Origin: Sphingopyxis sp.
Lineage (GTDB): Bacteria; Pseudomonadota; Alphaproteobacteria; Sphingomonadales; Sphingomonadaceae
Assembly (NCBI GenBank): GCA_012035435.1
Contig: JAAUPH010000031.1
Span: 1-13,661 of the forward strand
DNA: 13,661 nucleotides
Direction: 5' to 3'
Shown: piece by piece, positions 6,297-13,605 of the stretch
Numbering within the stretch: position 1 is the first letter of the stretch
Layout: the number at the start of each line of letters is the position of its first letter
The notes under the pieces: generated by a model
Seen by the model: the letters and a program-made list of their open reading frames with translations, nothing else
The model's database searches: none
What the model was told of the DNA's origin: nothing
Translations under genes and position numbers: made by a program

Positions 6297-6325
6297 CCTA
6301 TAGAGGGGCGATTAACCTTAGCCAA
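6297..6325 (-). promoter_or_regulatory. Sigma-70-like promoter of the tRNA-Leu gene
   Basis: On the minus strand TTGGCT (6325-6320) is separated by exactly 17 bases from TATAGG (6302-6297). Transcription would start around 6290, a few bases before the tRNA 5' end at 6283. It lies between the stop codon of the recombinase gene and the tRNA, so the tRNA is transcribed independently of that gene. Confidence 0.65.
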
Positions 6326-6337
6326 GCGAGATAATGG

Positions 6338-7420
6338 TCAGCCATCGTCGCGCAATGTTGATTTTTTCAATAGCTTGGGCCGGACCTTGCGAACATTGAC
6401 GGCTGATGCGTCAATAGTGTTCGTCAAATGGCGGGCGTAATGTTTCTCAATCATCTCGACACTTGTGCGGCAGTTCTTGGCAACCTGATAGATGTCGGCT
6501 CCTTCAAGCAAACGAAGGCAGATGTAAGTATGCCGCAGACTGTAGCAGGTGCGGACATGACCATCGCGGTCGAACTTCAGGTTCAGTTCGTCGAGCAGCG
6601 TGTTCATAAGGTCACGAGGCGTCTTCCCGAAAATCCGGTCGGTTGGCTTGAGTCCCTTGCGCCTGGAAATGCGCTCGAAAGGCAAGATCGCGCCGGGCAT
6701 CGACTTGCAAAAGCCAACCCCGCGCTTGCCGCGCACCTCGATCTCAAGGATGCGCTCGCCAGTCGACTCGTCGTTCACGATCTTGACGTCGCGCAGCTCA
6801 AGTCGCGCGGACTCATCGGGGCGAAGCCCGGTGTTGCCCATGAACAGAACATAGTCGTGAAAATTTTCGCAGACCGTGCGCCAGCGCGGCTTTGGCGGGT
6901 TCTTCGTCCGCTCGCGTGTGGCCTCGTAAAGCATCCTGTATTCCTCTGGCGAGAACCAGGCACGATGTTCCAGCTTTCCGGAAGCCTTGTAGGGCGCGGA
7001 CATATCCGGGATCGCCGCGATCCAGCCTTTGCGGTTGGCAGTTTTCAAAATTTGCCGCAGCGTTACGATTTCGTGGTGCAAAGTGGAACGAGCTGGCTTC
7101 TTGGGTTTGCCGGTTTTGGGATCGACTCGCGACGTCTGACGGTGGACCCGATATTCCTGCACCTTGCCGGCCGAAATTTCTTGAATCGGAGTGTCGCCAA
7201 AAAACGGCGTCAGGTGAAGACGGATGATTTCGGACTTCGACTCCACATAGTCCGCATTGCGCTCGCCGAGCGTGATGACCTCGAACTCATCGGTGAACGC
7301 TTTGGCAGCGTCAGCAAAACTTGGACCGCTCTCCGCCAAAACCGACGAGCAGTTGTGTCTTGCGTCCCAGGTATCAACATTTCGGCATGTCCTCGCTCTC
7401 ATCCGTTGCAGGTCGGGCAT
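6338..7420 (-). CDS. Tyrosine recombinase/phage-type integrase, probably 5'-truncated
   Basis: This is a 360-residue frame. The core-binding domain (about 34-150, FADAAKAF to GWIAAIPDM) and the catalytic domain are intact: box I Arg200 in NTGLRPDESARL, a beta-hairpin Lys at 232 in RGKRGVGF, Arg296 in YSLRHTY and the nucleophile Tyr328 in MIEKHYARH. The box II histidine is Tyr293 here, and no His precedes Tyr328 in the NCRTS stretch; both occur in some integrase subfamilies. The first 30 residues (MPDLQRMRART and so on) do not resemble an arm-binding domain and overlap the secreted-protein gene by 47 bases in another frame. No good start lies inside the overlap-free part except TTG 7339. I infer that the native N-terminus was lost by rearrangement. 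It lies 55 bases upstream of the 5' end of the tRNA, and not on the 3' side where integrases usually sit. Confidence 0.8.
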   Translation of the reverse strand: MPDLQRMRARTCRNVDTWDARHNCSSVLAESGPSFADAAKAFTDEFEVITLGERNADYVESKSEIIRLHLTPFFGDTPIQEISAGKVQEYRVHRQTSRVDPKTGKPKKPARSTLHHEIVTLRQILKTANRKGWIAAIPDMSAPYKASGKLEHRAWFSPEEYRMLYEATRERTKNPPKPRWRTVCENFHDYVLFMGNTGLRPDESARLELRDVKIVNDESTGERILEIEVRGKRGVGFCKSMPGAILPFERISRRKGLKPTDRIFGKTPRDLMNTLLDELNLKFDRDGHVRTCYSLRHTYICLRLLEGADIYQVAKNCRTSVEMIEKHYARHLTNTIDASAVNVRKVRPKLLKKSTLRDDG

Positions 7421-8162
7421 AGCTATCGAAGTAGCGCTTGTATGTGTGAGTAAAATTTCGCGAACCGCGATAGGTGACTGTGAAGGATTGATTTTTCACA
7501 ATATTGGTGATCGCCCCTTCAATCGATACAATGCGATCGCGGACCGGCGGGTTGGCGCTATTATCGAAGGCGGATGGAAACGAAATATATTCGCCCGGTG
7601 CCTCGGCGAATAAGCCCGTAATCGCGGTCGTCGCACATTCGTAGCCGTCCTCGAACGATCTGCTCGTCGAAACGATGACCGGGATATCATCCAGGAAATC
7701 ATAGGAAACGGAACACTCAGGTGGCTCTTGCGATCCACCTTCAATGGCGAACGGGGCTTCGTGGACCGCGCGCAGTTTATATCCGTCGGGCACGAGATAA
7801 AATATGCCGAGAGTACCACTCGCATGCTGCGATGGCGAAAGGTCGACACCCGGTGCCAGCAATATGGCGGTGTCTCCAAGACAAATAAGCTCGCCGCCCG
7901 AAAACCGCACCTGTCGACCCGCACTGGATATAATCTCGTGATTTGGGTCTTCGCCAAATATTGCGTCGAATGCCAACTCGATTTGCCGAGCTGCAGGCAG
8001 AGATTTGATCGAATTTTCCGCTATGTTGCCCAAAGCGCTTTGCGGTGCATTACCACGATGCGACGGTTGAGAAAGGTGACGCACCGCTGCCTCGGCATCC
8101 ACGACATTGCCGCTGAACGGCAGCGGAGAAATCGCCAGCAGAGCTATCAAGATTTCGTGCAT
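7374..8162 (-). CDS. Secreted protein of unknown function (signal peptide)
   Basis: ATG 8162 gives a 262-residue protein starting MHEILIALLAISPLPFSGNVVDAEA, a hydrophobic signal segment followed by a small-residue cleavage region. The frame opens further 5' with TTG at 8207, but that adds 15 residues that weaken the signal peptide, so 8162 is preferred. The mature part is rich in short beta-type segments (GELICLGDTAILLAPG, FTVTYRGSRNFTHTYKRYF) and has cysteines near the middle and at the C-terminus (MPKC). I recognise no domain. It is transcribed away from the response regulator, with 125 bases between the starts, so the two may share a regulatory region. Its 3' end overlaps the recombinase frame. 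Its function is unknown. Confidence 0.65.
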   Translation of the reverse strand: MHEILIALLAISPLPFSGNVVDAEAAVRHLSQPSHRGNAPQSALGNIAENSIKSLPAARQIELAFDAIFGEDPNHEIISSAGRQVRFSGGELICLGDTAILLAPGVDLSPSQHASGTLGIFYLVPDGYKLRAVHEAPFAIEGGSQEPPECSVSYDFLDDIPVIVSTSRSFEDGYECATTAITGLFAEAPGEYISFPSAFDNSANPPVRDRIVSIEGAITNIVKNQSFTVTYRGSRNFTHTYKRYFDSYARPATDESEDMPKC

Positions 8163-8287
8163 TGCCCCGATGGCTTCAACGGCCAGACAGTTTTTGGCAA
8201 GAATCAAAAGCGTATAGGTACATTTGCGGGGATATTGGTGTTAGGGGGGGGCTGAAGTCCGGAATTAACCCACAGAACCGGAGGCCT
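8163..8287. promoter_or_regulatory. Divergent intergenic region with a run of eight G
   Basis: This 125-base gap separates the minus-strand secreted-protein gene from the plus-strand response regulator and should hold both promoters. No strong -35/-10 pair can be named. It contains an eight-G run at about 8244-8251 and, next to the regulator, CCGGAGG (8278-8284), a ribosome-binding sequence. Confidence 0.4.
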
Positions 8288-8956
8288 ATGGCAGGTAAGT
8301 CGATGAAATTGAATGATGATCCACACAGCTGCAAGAAAATTGTGGTCGGCGACGACCACCCTCTTTTCAGGGAAGCGCTGGGCCAGCTCGTCGGATCGCT
8401 GTTTCCAGATGCGGACATTGATCTGGCCGAGACTATGGGGGATGTAACGAGGCTTGCAGCGACAGATGGGCCACCTGACCTATTTCTTCTGGACCTTCTG
8501 TTTCCTGGCATGGACATCGTCGTATCGTTGCCGGAAATAAGAAGGAAATATCCTCGGGCTTCCATTATCCTGATTTCAATGGTCGATAATGACGCAACCA
8601 TAGAATTGGCGATGCGCAGTGGTGGGGATGGTTTCATTCACAAGGCGGTCCCGAGAGATCGCTGCATCGCTGCAATTCAAAGGGTTCGCGATGGCGACTA
8701 TGTCATCGAACGCGAACACAGTGCAAACGCTCCTGATTTGGTATTGAGCGATGGCGGAATTTCATTGACAGCCAGGCAGCAGATTGTGCTCGAAATGTTG
8801 GAGCGAGACGCGCCCAATAAAGTTATCGCAAGGGAGCTTGGCATCTCGCATCTTACCGTGCGCCTTCATGTTTCAGCATTGCTGCGTATATTGGGCGTCT
8901 CAAAACGCAAAGAAGTCGCTCCAAAGGCAAAGCTGCTCGGGCTAATCGACCGTTAA
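8288..8956 (+). CDS. NarL/FixJ-family response regulator (REC + LuxR-type HTH)
   Basis: ATG 8288 gives 222 residues. The receiver domain (about 17-135) has the acidic pair D22-D23 in VVGDDHPLF, the phosphorylation site D69 in LLDLLFPGMD, S97 in LISM and K119 in IHKAV. The LuxR-type HTH (about 158-215) reads SLTARQQIVLEMLER, then NKVIARELGISHLTVRLHV. It binds DNA when phosphorylated by a partner kinase. The ribosome-binding sequence CCGGAGG is only 3 bases before ATG 8288, so ATG 8303 (with AGGTAAG 7 bases upstream) is a fair alternative. It converges on the hybrid kinase, overlapping it by 15 bases at the 3' ends, and the two probably form one pathway. The linker near 145 is short. Target genes are not shown by the sequence. 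Confidence 0.92.
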   Translation: MAGKSMKLNDDPHSCKKIVVGDDHPLFREALGQLVGSLFPDADIDLAETMGDVTRLAATDGPPDLFLLDLLFPGMDIVVSLPEIRRKYPRASIILISMVDNDATIELAMRSGGDGFIHKAVPRDRCIAAIQRVRDGDYVIEREHSANAPDLVLSDGGISLTARQQIVLEMLERDAPNKVIARELGISHLTVRLHVSALLRILGVSKRKEVAPKAKLLGLIDR

Positions 8957-10753
8957 TGCCCTTAATGGGACGGCGAGGCTGATTGACCCTAGGACCGACC
9001 TCAGTTCCGCCGGGCTAACCGGCTTTTTCAAAACTGTGACCCCATCGGCAGCGATTGCCTCCCAGATCTTCTCGCTATCATGCCCAGTGATAACCACCAC
9101 TGGAGCGGCCGGTCCAACTGTGTCGCGGAATGCGGCGATGCAATCTGCACCCGTCCGACCTTGACCTAGATCGAAATCGGTGACCAAAAGATCAAAATGC
9201 GGCTCGCCCTCGTCCGGCGCCCAGCCACAGATTACGCATTCTGTATTGGTCAGGCGCTCAATCTCCGGATTGGCCACACCCGCCGTCACATGGTGACTTT
9301 CAACGATGCACCCCCACCGTGCGAGCATCATCGCTGTGGCATCCAATGTATCCTTGTCGTCTTCAACCAGCAGGATACGCAGGCCCTCCAAGGGACTTGC
9401 AAAGCCCTCTGCTACATTGCTGGACTTACTGAGCGGAGGAACATCTTGCAGCACTACTACGTCCAAACCGGAAATCGCAACGCAAGTGCCTCTTCCCACC
9501 CTTGACCTTATATCCACGCTCAAGCCCAATAAATTGGCCATGCGCTGCACGATTGACAGACCAAGCCCAACGCCCTTGCGGTCGGGGTCACCCAATTTTC
9601 TGGCCTGATAAAATTCATCAAACACATTGGGCAAAACGTCGTGTGAAATCCCTGGGCCTCGATCCCAGACCTCGATGGCAATGCTGTTACCATGGGTTCT
9701 TGTACCAAGCAGCACAGCTTTGCCGTCGGAGTATTTTATGGCGTTCGACAGCAAGTTTTGAACCATGGACTTCAACAAAATCCGGTCGCTGTTCACGGCG
9801 CGACGGGTTGAGGCCAGCCGAACTTCGGCAGAAGCCCAATCTGCCATCGCTGCATTCTCTGCAAGGACCTCATCCAACAGCTCACCGAGATGGAAGGGTT
9901 TGAAGCGAGGTGCCAACCTGCCGCTGTCTAGCATCGACAGGTCCAGCAATGACCGAAACAGGTCGGATACGCCGCCAAGTGATCGCTGCACACTTTCGAC
10001 CATGACTTTCTGATCGGATTGCAAATTGCTGCTTGCCAAATTCCCCAACACCAAACTCGTAGCGTGCAGTGGCTGCCTCAGGTCGTGACTTGCCTGCGCC
10101 AGAAAACGCGATTTCGACGCGCTCAGCTCTTCGGCATGCTGGCGGGCGCGATCGACACGGCCCAACAAGGCCAACGCATAGAACGGAACCACGAGCACCG
10201 TGAGCGACAAGGTAATTGCTACATTCGCCTCAATAACAGGAGGGATCGGGTAAAAATAAACATAGATCAATGCAGTTTGGGTTGCTAGCATCGCCAATAT
10301 TAAATAAAACTTCCCGTAACGCAAGCCGTTGCCGACAACAATCCACACCAGAACTGCATAAAGTGGCAGAAGGCCTACCGGGTTACATACTATCGAATAT
10401 GCTATTGCAACGTTATCAAGAGCAATAACAATTATTCTCCGAATTGGATAATGACCGGGAAAGCGCCGAGCAAAACAATATATGATAGAGCAGGCTATAA
10501 GATACTGTGATATGACAATATTAATCTTCCATACCCATATTGGAACATCAACATTGCTTTCCACAAAATAGCTATAAGACATCATGTAGACAAAAAATAT
10601 GCCTACGATCGCAAATCGTACATGCGACTGATCAAGCTCGGCAGAAGCATCTCCAACAGCAGTCGAGGGCTGGAGCCTGAAGGCCTCCACCGGATTCAGA
10701 TATTTTCGCCATTCACCTATCATATGGTCATCCGGCCGCCAGTGTGATTGCAT
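8942..10753 (-). CDS. Membrane hybrid sensor histidine kinase with C-terminal receiver
   Basis: This is a 603-residue protein. Residues about 45-200 hold six or so hydrophobic segments, with GNGLRYG at 141-147 between two of them, a motif also found in the membrane part of RpfC-like kinases. A HisKA domain follows with the phospho-accepting H223 in FLAQASHDLRQPLH. The HATPase domain has N337 in NLLSNAIKYSDG, DRGPG (364-368) and GVGLGLS (394-400). The C-terminal receiver (about 457-590) has D465-D466, the phospho-accepting D526 in LLVTDFDLG, T556 and KKP at 576-578. All key residues are present, so autophosphorylation and phosphotransfer should work. No sensing ligand can be named; RpfC senses a diffusible fatty acid, but that is only an analogy. 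The start at 10753 lacks a ribosome-binding site; a second ATG is at 10723. The downstream convergent regulator is the likely partner. Confidence 0.93.
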   Translation of the reverse strand: MQSHWRPDDHMIGEWRKYLNPVEAFRLQPSTAVGDASAELDQSHVRFAIVGIFFVYMMSYSYFVESNVDVPIWVWKINIVISQYLIACSIIYCFARRFPGHYPIRRIIVIALDNVAIAYSIVCNPVGLLPLYAVLVWIVVGNGLRYGKFYLILAMLATQTALIYVYFYPIPPVIEANVAITLSLTVLVVPFYALALLGRVDRARQHAEELSASKSRFLAQASHDLRQPLHATSLVLGNLASSNLQSDQKVMVESVQRSLGGVSDLFRSLLDLSMLDSGRLAPRFKPFHLGELLDEVLAENAAMADWASAEVRLASTRRAVNSDRILLKSMVQNLLSNAIKYSDGKAVLLGTRTHGNSIAIEVWDRGPGISHDVLPNVFDEFYQARKLGDPDRKGVGLGLSIVQRMANLLGLSVDIRSRVGRGTCVAISGLDVVVLQDVPPLSKSSNVAEGFASPLEGLRILLVEDDKDTLDATAMMLARWGCIVESHHVTAGVANPEIERLTNTECVICGWAPDEGEPHFDLLVTDFDLGQGRTGADCIAAFRDTVGPAAPVVVITGHDSEKIWEAIAADGVTVLKKPVSPAELRSVLGSISLAVPLRALTVD

Positions 10754-10814
10754 CGGCTAAAATCAAACGATCGGCTTTTATAGTGAGCGTCTTTTGATCT
10801 GCTAGGTGACTAGC
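10754..10814 (-). promoter_or_regulatory. Candidate promoter of the hybrid kinase gene
   Basis: On the minus strand TATAAA (10782-10777) would place transcription start near 10770, less than 20 bases from ATG 10753. No good -35 is visible, so an activator may be needed. At the right distance upstream is the interrupted palindrome GCTAG-GTGA-CTAGC (10801-10814), a candidate operator. Confidence 0.35.
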
Positions 10815-10985
10815 ATGCCGATGGGAAAATGGGCAACCAATTCGGTGGCCATCTCTGTCAACCAAGCCCGCGGCATTGTGGTTTTTCTGAAGCCGCAATG
10901 CCTAGCGCTCGCGCCGCATGCGCAACGTCCTGTCCAATTTCGCGACTGGATCGGCAAGCGCATGGCGGAGCGCATATGCGGCTGA
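10815..10985 (+). pseudogene. Possible remnant of a LysR-type regulator C-terminus
   Basis: A 56-codon frame ends ICG at TGA 10983-10985. Its last 25 residues (PHAQRPVQFRDWIGKRMAE) resemble the last helix of LysR-family regulators, where FRDW-type sequences follow a proline-rich turn. There is no HTH and the frame is closed by TAG at 10803. If real, it is only the 3' end of a lost gene. The similarity is short and could be chance. Confidence 0.22.
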
Positions 10986-10994
10986 CCCAGTTAG

Positions 10995-11333
10995 CTATCG
11001 CACAATTCCGGGCTGAACATTGATCGCCTGGGTGCATCGCGCCTTATTGTCGATTTCGTTGCCCAGTCGTTCACCTGCATTGCCTGCAGTTTGGATTGCG
11101 CCAGCGCCTCGTTTTAGCTTGTAAGCGCCCAAGCCCCCGAGCATCCTTCCCGCGCTTGAGGCCAAGCCACCTTTCAGCCCTTTACAGCCGCTTTGGTCGA
11201 CCACTTCGACCAGATGGATTTTTGGGCTGTGAACTGCAGCTTGTGCCCCTGGTTGATTTTGCGCGACCGCCGGTTCGTTGCTTCCGCCGATCAGTGCCAA
11301 GGAGGCAAGGCTGAAAAAAGCAATTTTTTTCAT
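10995..11333 (-). CDS. Small exported protein with glycine-rich segment, operon partner of the DUF4189 gene
   Basis: This is a 112-residue protein. The N-terminus MKKIAFFSLASLALIGG ending in AVAQ-N is a typical Sec signal peptide with cleavage near residue 24-25; there is no lipobox cysteine. The mature part has cysteines C50 and C100, able to form one disulfide, and a Gly/Ala-rich helix-like segment (GGLASSAGRMLGGLGAYK, 55-72) resembling a glycine zipper that might touch a membrane. I recognise no family. The ribosome-binding sequence AAAGGTAG lies before ATG 11333, inside the end of the upstream gene, and the gap is 4 bases, so both are translated from one message. Its role is likely periplasmic or surface-linked, but this is inferred. 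Confidence 0.65.
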   Translation of the reverse strand: MKKIAFFSLASLALIGGSNEPAVAQNQPGAQAAVHSPKIHLVEVVDQSGCKGLKGGLASSAGRMLGGLGAYKLKRGAGAIQTAGNAGERLGNEIDNKARCTQAINVQPGIVR

Positions 11334-11337
11334 AGAA

Positions 11338-11868
11338 CTACCTTTGTATCTGGTTGATGCTGCATTGCGTCACCACCGGAGCGCAGCTTTTCGCGCCCCA
11401 ATCGGATTTGCACTTGGCCACTGCATTGGACTGTGTTTCGTCGAACGTGGTGCCATTGTGAATGGTTTCCTTACCCGCCGCCGCAATTTTGGGGTCCGAT
11501 ACGCGCGCAACTGAAACGCATTGATTCAAAAAAGTCAGGTAGATCGTGCAATTCTGTCCGCTGTCTTGGCAGGCCTTCACTAAGGCTTTTTTGGCCTTTT
11601 CTTCCTTTGCGTGCCCTGTAGCAACCAACCAATCCCGAGTCCCGGTGTTCACCGCCAATGCGCCCCAGTTTTTCAAGTAAGTCACACCTGGCGGGGGCGG
11701 GATTTGGCATCCGAAGTAGGTCGGCTCCGTTCCCTGTGGGCACTCGATGATGATCGGTTCATCAACCTGGGCACGCAACGCGTCATGGCTGACGCCAGCG
11801 GCCACAAGGGCCGCGAACCCGGCGATGGCGACACGCACCGGAACTGCAAATTCAAACTTTTTGGCCAC
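11338..11868 (-). CDS. Exported DUF4189-domain protein
   Basis: I chose GTG 11868 as the start: GGAG lies 6 bases upstream (11878-11875), while the open frame continues only to a TTG at 11880. The product has 176 residues. A signal peptide (MAKKFEFAVPVRVAIAGFAALVAAG) ends before ALRAQ. The DUF4189 signature follows from about residue 68: NWGALAVNTGTRDWLVATGH, KKALVKAC, CTIYLTFLNQCVSVA, with a second weaker half ending SCAPVVTQCS. Eight cysteines in the mature part suggest several disulfides and a periplasmic or extracellular location. The domain has no established activity. It is the first gene of a two-gene operon with the small exported protein. No clear promoter is visible in the AT-rich region upstream to 11950. 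Confidence 0.78.
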   Translation of the reverse strand: MAKKFEFAVPVRVAIAGFAALVAAGVSHDALRAQVDEPIIIECPQGTEPTYFGCQIPPPPGVTYLKNWGALAVNTGTRDWLVATGHAKEEKAKKALVKACQDSGQNCTIYLTFLNQCVSVARVSDPKIAAAGKETIHNGTTFDETQSNAVAKCKSDWGAKSCAPVVTQCSINQIQR

Positions 11869-12088
11869 GCCCAGCTCCAATATAATTCCAATTTGAAGCA
11901 GAGACTATCACTGAAAGTGAGGCAAATTTTAGCCCGAACAATGCACTAGTGCACTTCCCAGACATTCAGTAGGCCGCTCTGTTGCTGGCAAATCAATCGG
12001 AAACGTCCGTCGCCTTAATGGTCTGGACGGCCGACCACATTCGGCCGCAAATTCGTAATAGGCAGCCGCGATCTTGTAACTGGTCCAA

Positions 12089-12520
12089 CTAATTTGCCTG
12101 CCGCTCGATAGCTAGAATGTGCCGTACAAGGAACGGCATCGAAGGCTCAGCACGGCGCAGTTCAGCCAACGCTCCTTTTTGGTCACCGAGCGCGAGCATA
12201 GTTTGCGCTAGGGAGTAGCGGAAGTCGGCGAAGTCCGGATGTTTATCTACGAGCGTTTGCATAGTTCGTTTCCCCGATACGGCGAGCGCTCTCGGGTAGC
12301 CATGTTTGAGAACAAGGTCCGCTTCGACGCGAACCAAAAGTGATGTTGCGAGTTCGAACCGGGGTGAAGACTGTGCGAGACCTTCCAATTTACGCCGCGC
12401 GCTTTCCAAATCGGCTCTGTCGCCTCGCCGCCAATATCGGAGTGCCTGCATATAGGATTGCTGAATGTCGGTTGTTTGCGCAGGATAGCCTGCTGCGCCA
12501 AGATCGCCACCTAACGCTGC
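12089..12520 (-). pseudogene. C-terminal fragment of a TPR-repeat protein
   Basis: The minus-strand frame ending at 12089 reads QQSYMQALRYWRRGD, ESARRKLEGLAQSSPRFELATSLL and further HPDFADFRYSLAQTMLALGD, KGALAELRRAE. These are tetratricopeptide helical pairs with the usual Ala, Leu and Gly positions, as found in the C-terminal part of CadC-like or adenylate-cyclase-like sphingomonad proteins. The frame formally opens to 12643, but beyond about 12520 it is antisense to the serine hydrolase fragment and looks artefactual. The N-terminal domain is therefore missing. It is a truncated gene; a short start such as ATG within QQSYMQ is possible but would leave only a few repeats. Confidence 0.55.
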
Positions 12521-13095
12521 CACAAACGCCTGGATGTGGTTTTGGCTGGCGCATCGGGAAAGATCCGACTGGAGAAGACATCGTTCACCATTCGGGTCTC
12601 GCCATTGGGGCTCGGAGCTCGCTGGTTGTCTATCCCGATGCACGTTACACCGTCAGCGTACTTTCGAATGCCGAATGGGTTTCTTCGATCGAGCAGACGG
12701 CATCCATGCTTGCGGCACCTTTTCGTACCCGCCCAAATAAATTGGCATCACCCTGCCCAATCTCGGTCGCCAGATATGAAGGCACTTTTGGTGCGGACAA
12801 AATTGCCGGTACGGCAAGCTTTTCGATAGTTGACGGACAGTGTCGCGGCGTTCTCAGCACGGATAACGCCGCTGGCGCTTGGTTCAACGGCCTCTTCCAA
12901 AAAGATGCGGAGCAACTGCAAATATTTGCCTTAACTGAGGACGGTCGATTTGGCCGGAGCGCTCTGGTCACCCCGAGCGGAATCTATGATTTTGCACTCA
13001 AGGCGGATGGAAGCTATTCTGCAGTCTTGGGCGCAACGCGGGCCTTCACTGTTCGCTTCTCCAGCAATACAGCCGGGTCCAGCGGCGACCGTTGA
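12520..13095 (+). pseudogene. C-terminal fragment of a serine hydrolase (beta-lactamase-like family)
   Basis: From about 12532 the plus-strand frame reads GCGFGWRIGKDPTGEDIVHHSGLAIGARSSLVVYPDARY, then TVSVLSNAEW. This is the conserved C-terminal part of beta-lactamase/DD-peptidase-like serine hydrolases, with the [HK]-[ST]-G triad motif (HHSG) and the following beta-strands. A further beta-rich domain runs to the stop at 13093-13095. The SxxK and YxN active-site motifs, which lie 200-300 residues earlier, are absent, and the frame upstream of 12520 is antisense to the TPR fragment. It is therefore a 5'-truncated, inactive gene. Its TGA overlaps the next start (TGATG), showing that the two genes once formed an operon. 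Confidence 0.6.
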
Positions 13096-13546
13096 TGGAT
13101 GCTGTTGGCAAACCCAGCCGGTGCAACGACTTTCAATATGGGGCCGTGCCGTCATGTGTTTGTGGTGCGGGGGCGTCGATTGGTTCGGGTCAGCTTTTGA
13201 TCAAGGTCAGTGGAGCCTGCAATGCCATGGAGGGTCTTGGACCACTGACGCGTTGCATTGCATATGGAAAAGCTGGCTCGAAAGTCTGGTGCCTCATGGG
13301 CTTCAGCCGCCGCAGGCTAACCGTTGCATCGCGCGTTCGGGCATAGTTGTTGCGGTGGGCCACGCTGTGCCCGGCTTTCATATTGGCGATGCGGTTATCG
13401 CCGTGTCCGATCAACAGTTGCCTCATGATGCAGGATATTGGGTGGCTGAGGCAGGTCAGCCGATGGCGCGGATCCCAGCAGGTCTGCTGGTCCCCGATAT
13501 AATGGCTTTGACCAAAGGCGCAGCGCTGGCAATGGGGTGTGTCTGA
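13095..13546 (+). pseudogene. Frameshifted zinc-type alcohol dehydrogenase/quinone oxidoreductase, cut by IS256-family DNA
   Basis: From ATG 13095 one frame gives MDAVGKPSRCNDFQYGAVPS and then GQLLIKVSGACNAMEG, the start of the medium-chain dehydrogenase family. A different frame then continues with LQPPQANRC and SGIVVAVGHAVPGFHIGDAVIAVSDQQLPHDAGYW, QPMARIPAGL and ends KGAALAMGCV before TGA 13544-13546. This is the GroES-like domain of such enzymes. The frame change falls between about 13240 and 13320, so at least one frameshift is present. The Rossmann domain that should follow GCV is missing; instead, DNA of the IS end begins at about 13540. The gene is dead on two counts. Confidence 0.62.
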
Positions 13547-13585
13547 TACTCTGTGTAAGCGGGAACCGGGTCATGTGTTTCGGTC
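13547..13585. mobile_element. End of the IS256-family element
   Basis: Between the dehydrogenase fragment and the transposase stop lies GTGTCTGATACTCTGTGTAA and onward, the place where an IS terminal repeat is expected. The exact border is not determined because the other end of the element is outside the window. Confidence 0.35.
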
Positions 13586-13605
13586 TCAGCTAGCTGAGAC
13601 CGAAA
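13578..13605. repeat. Perfect 28-bp palindrome across the transposase stop codon
   Basis: TTTCGGTCTCAGCT (13578-13591) and its exact complement (13592-13605) form a palindrome without any spacer. It contains the TGA stop (13588-13586) of the minus-strand transposase frame. Ending in AAA/TTT on both sides, it could act as a bidirectional terminator stopping transcription into or out of the element, or as a binding site. Confidence 0.75.

Noticed and set aside
5813..6440. Open frames on the plus strand across the tRNA
   Set aside because: They overlap the tRNA-Leu exons and the intron on the other strand and have no protein similarity.
6428..7453. A 341-codon open frame on the plus strand opposite the integrase
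   Set aside because: It is antisense to a well-supported tyrosine recombinase with catalytic residues; its translation resembles no family.
12340..12519. Upstream part of the plus-strand serine hydrolase frame
   Set aside because: It has no similarity to serine hydrolases and lies opposite convincing TPR repeats; true homology begins near 12520.
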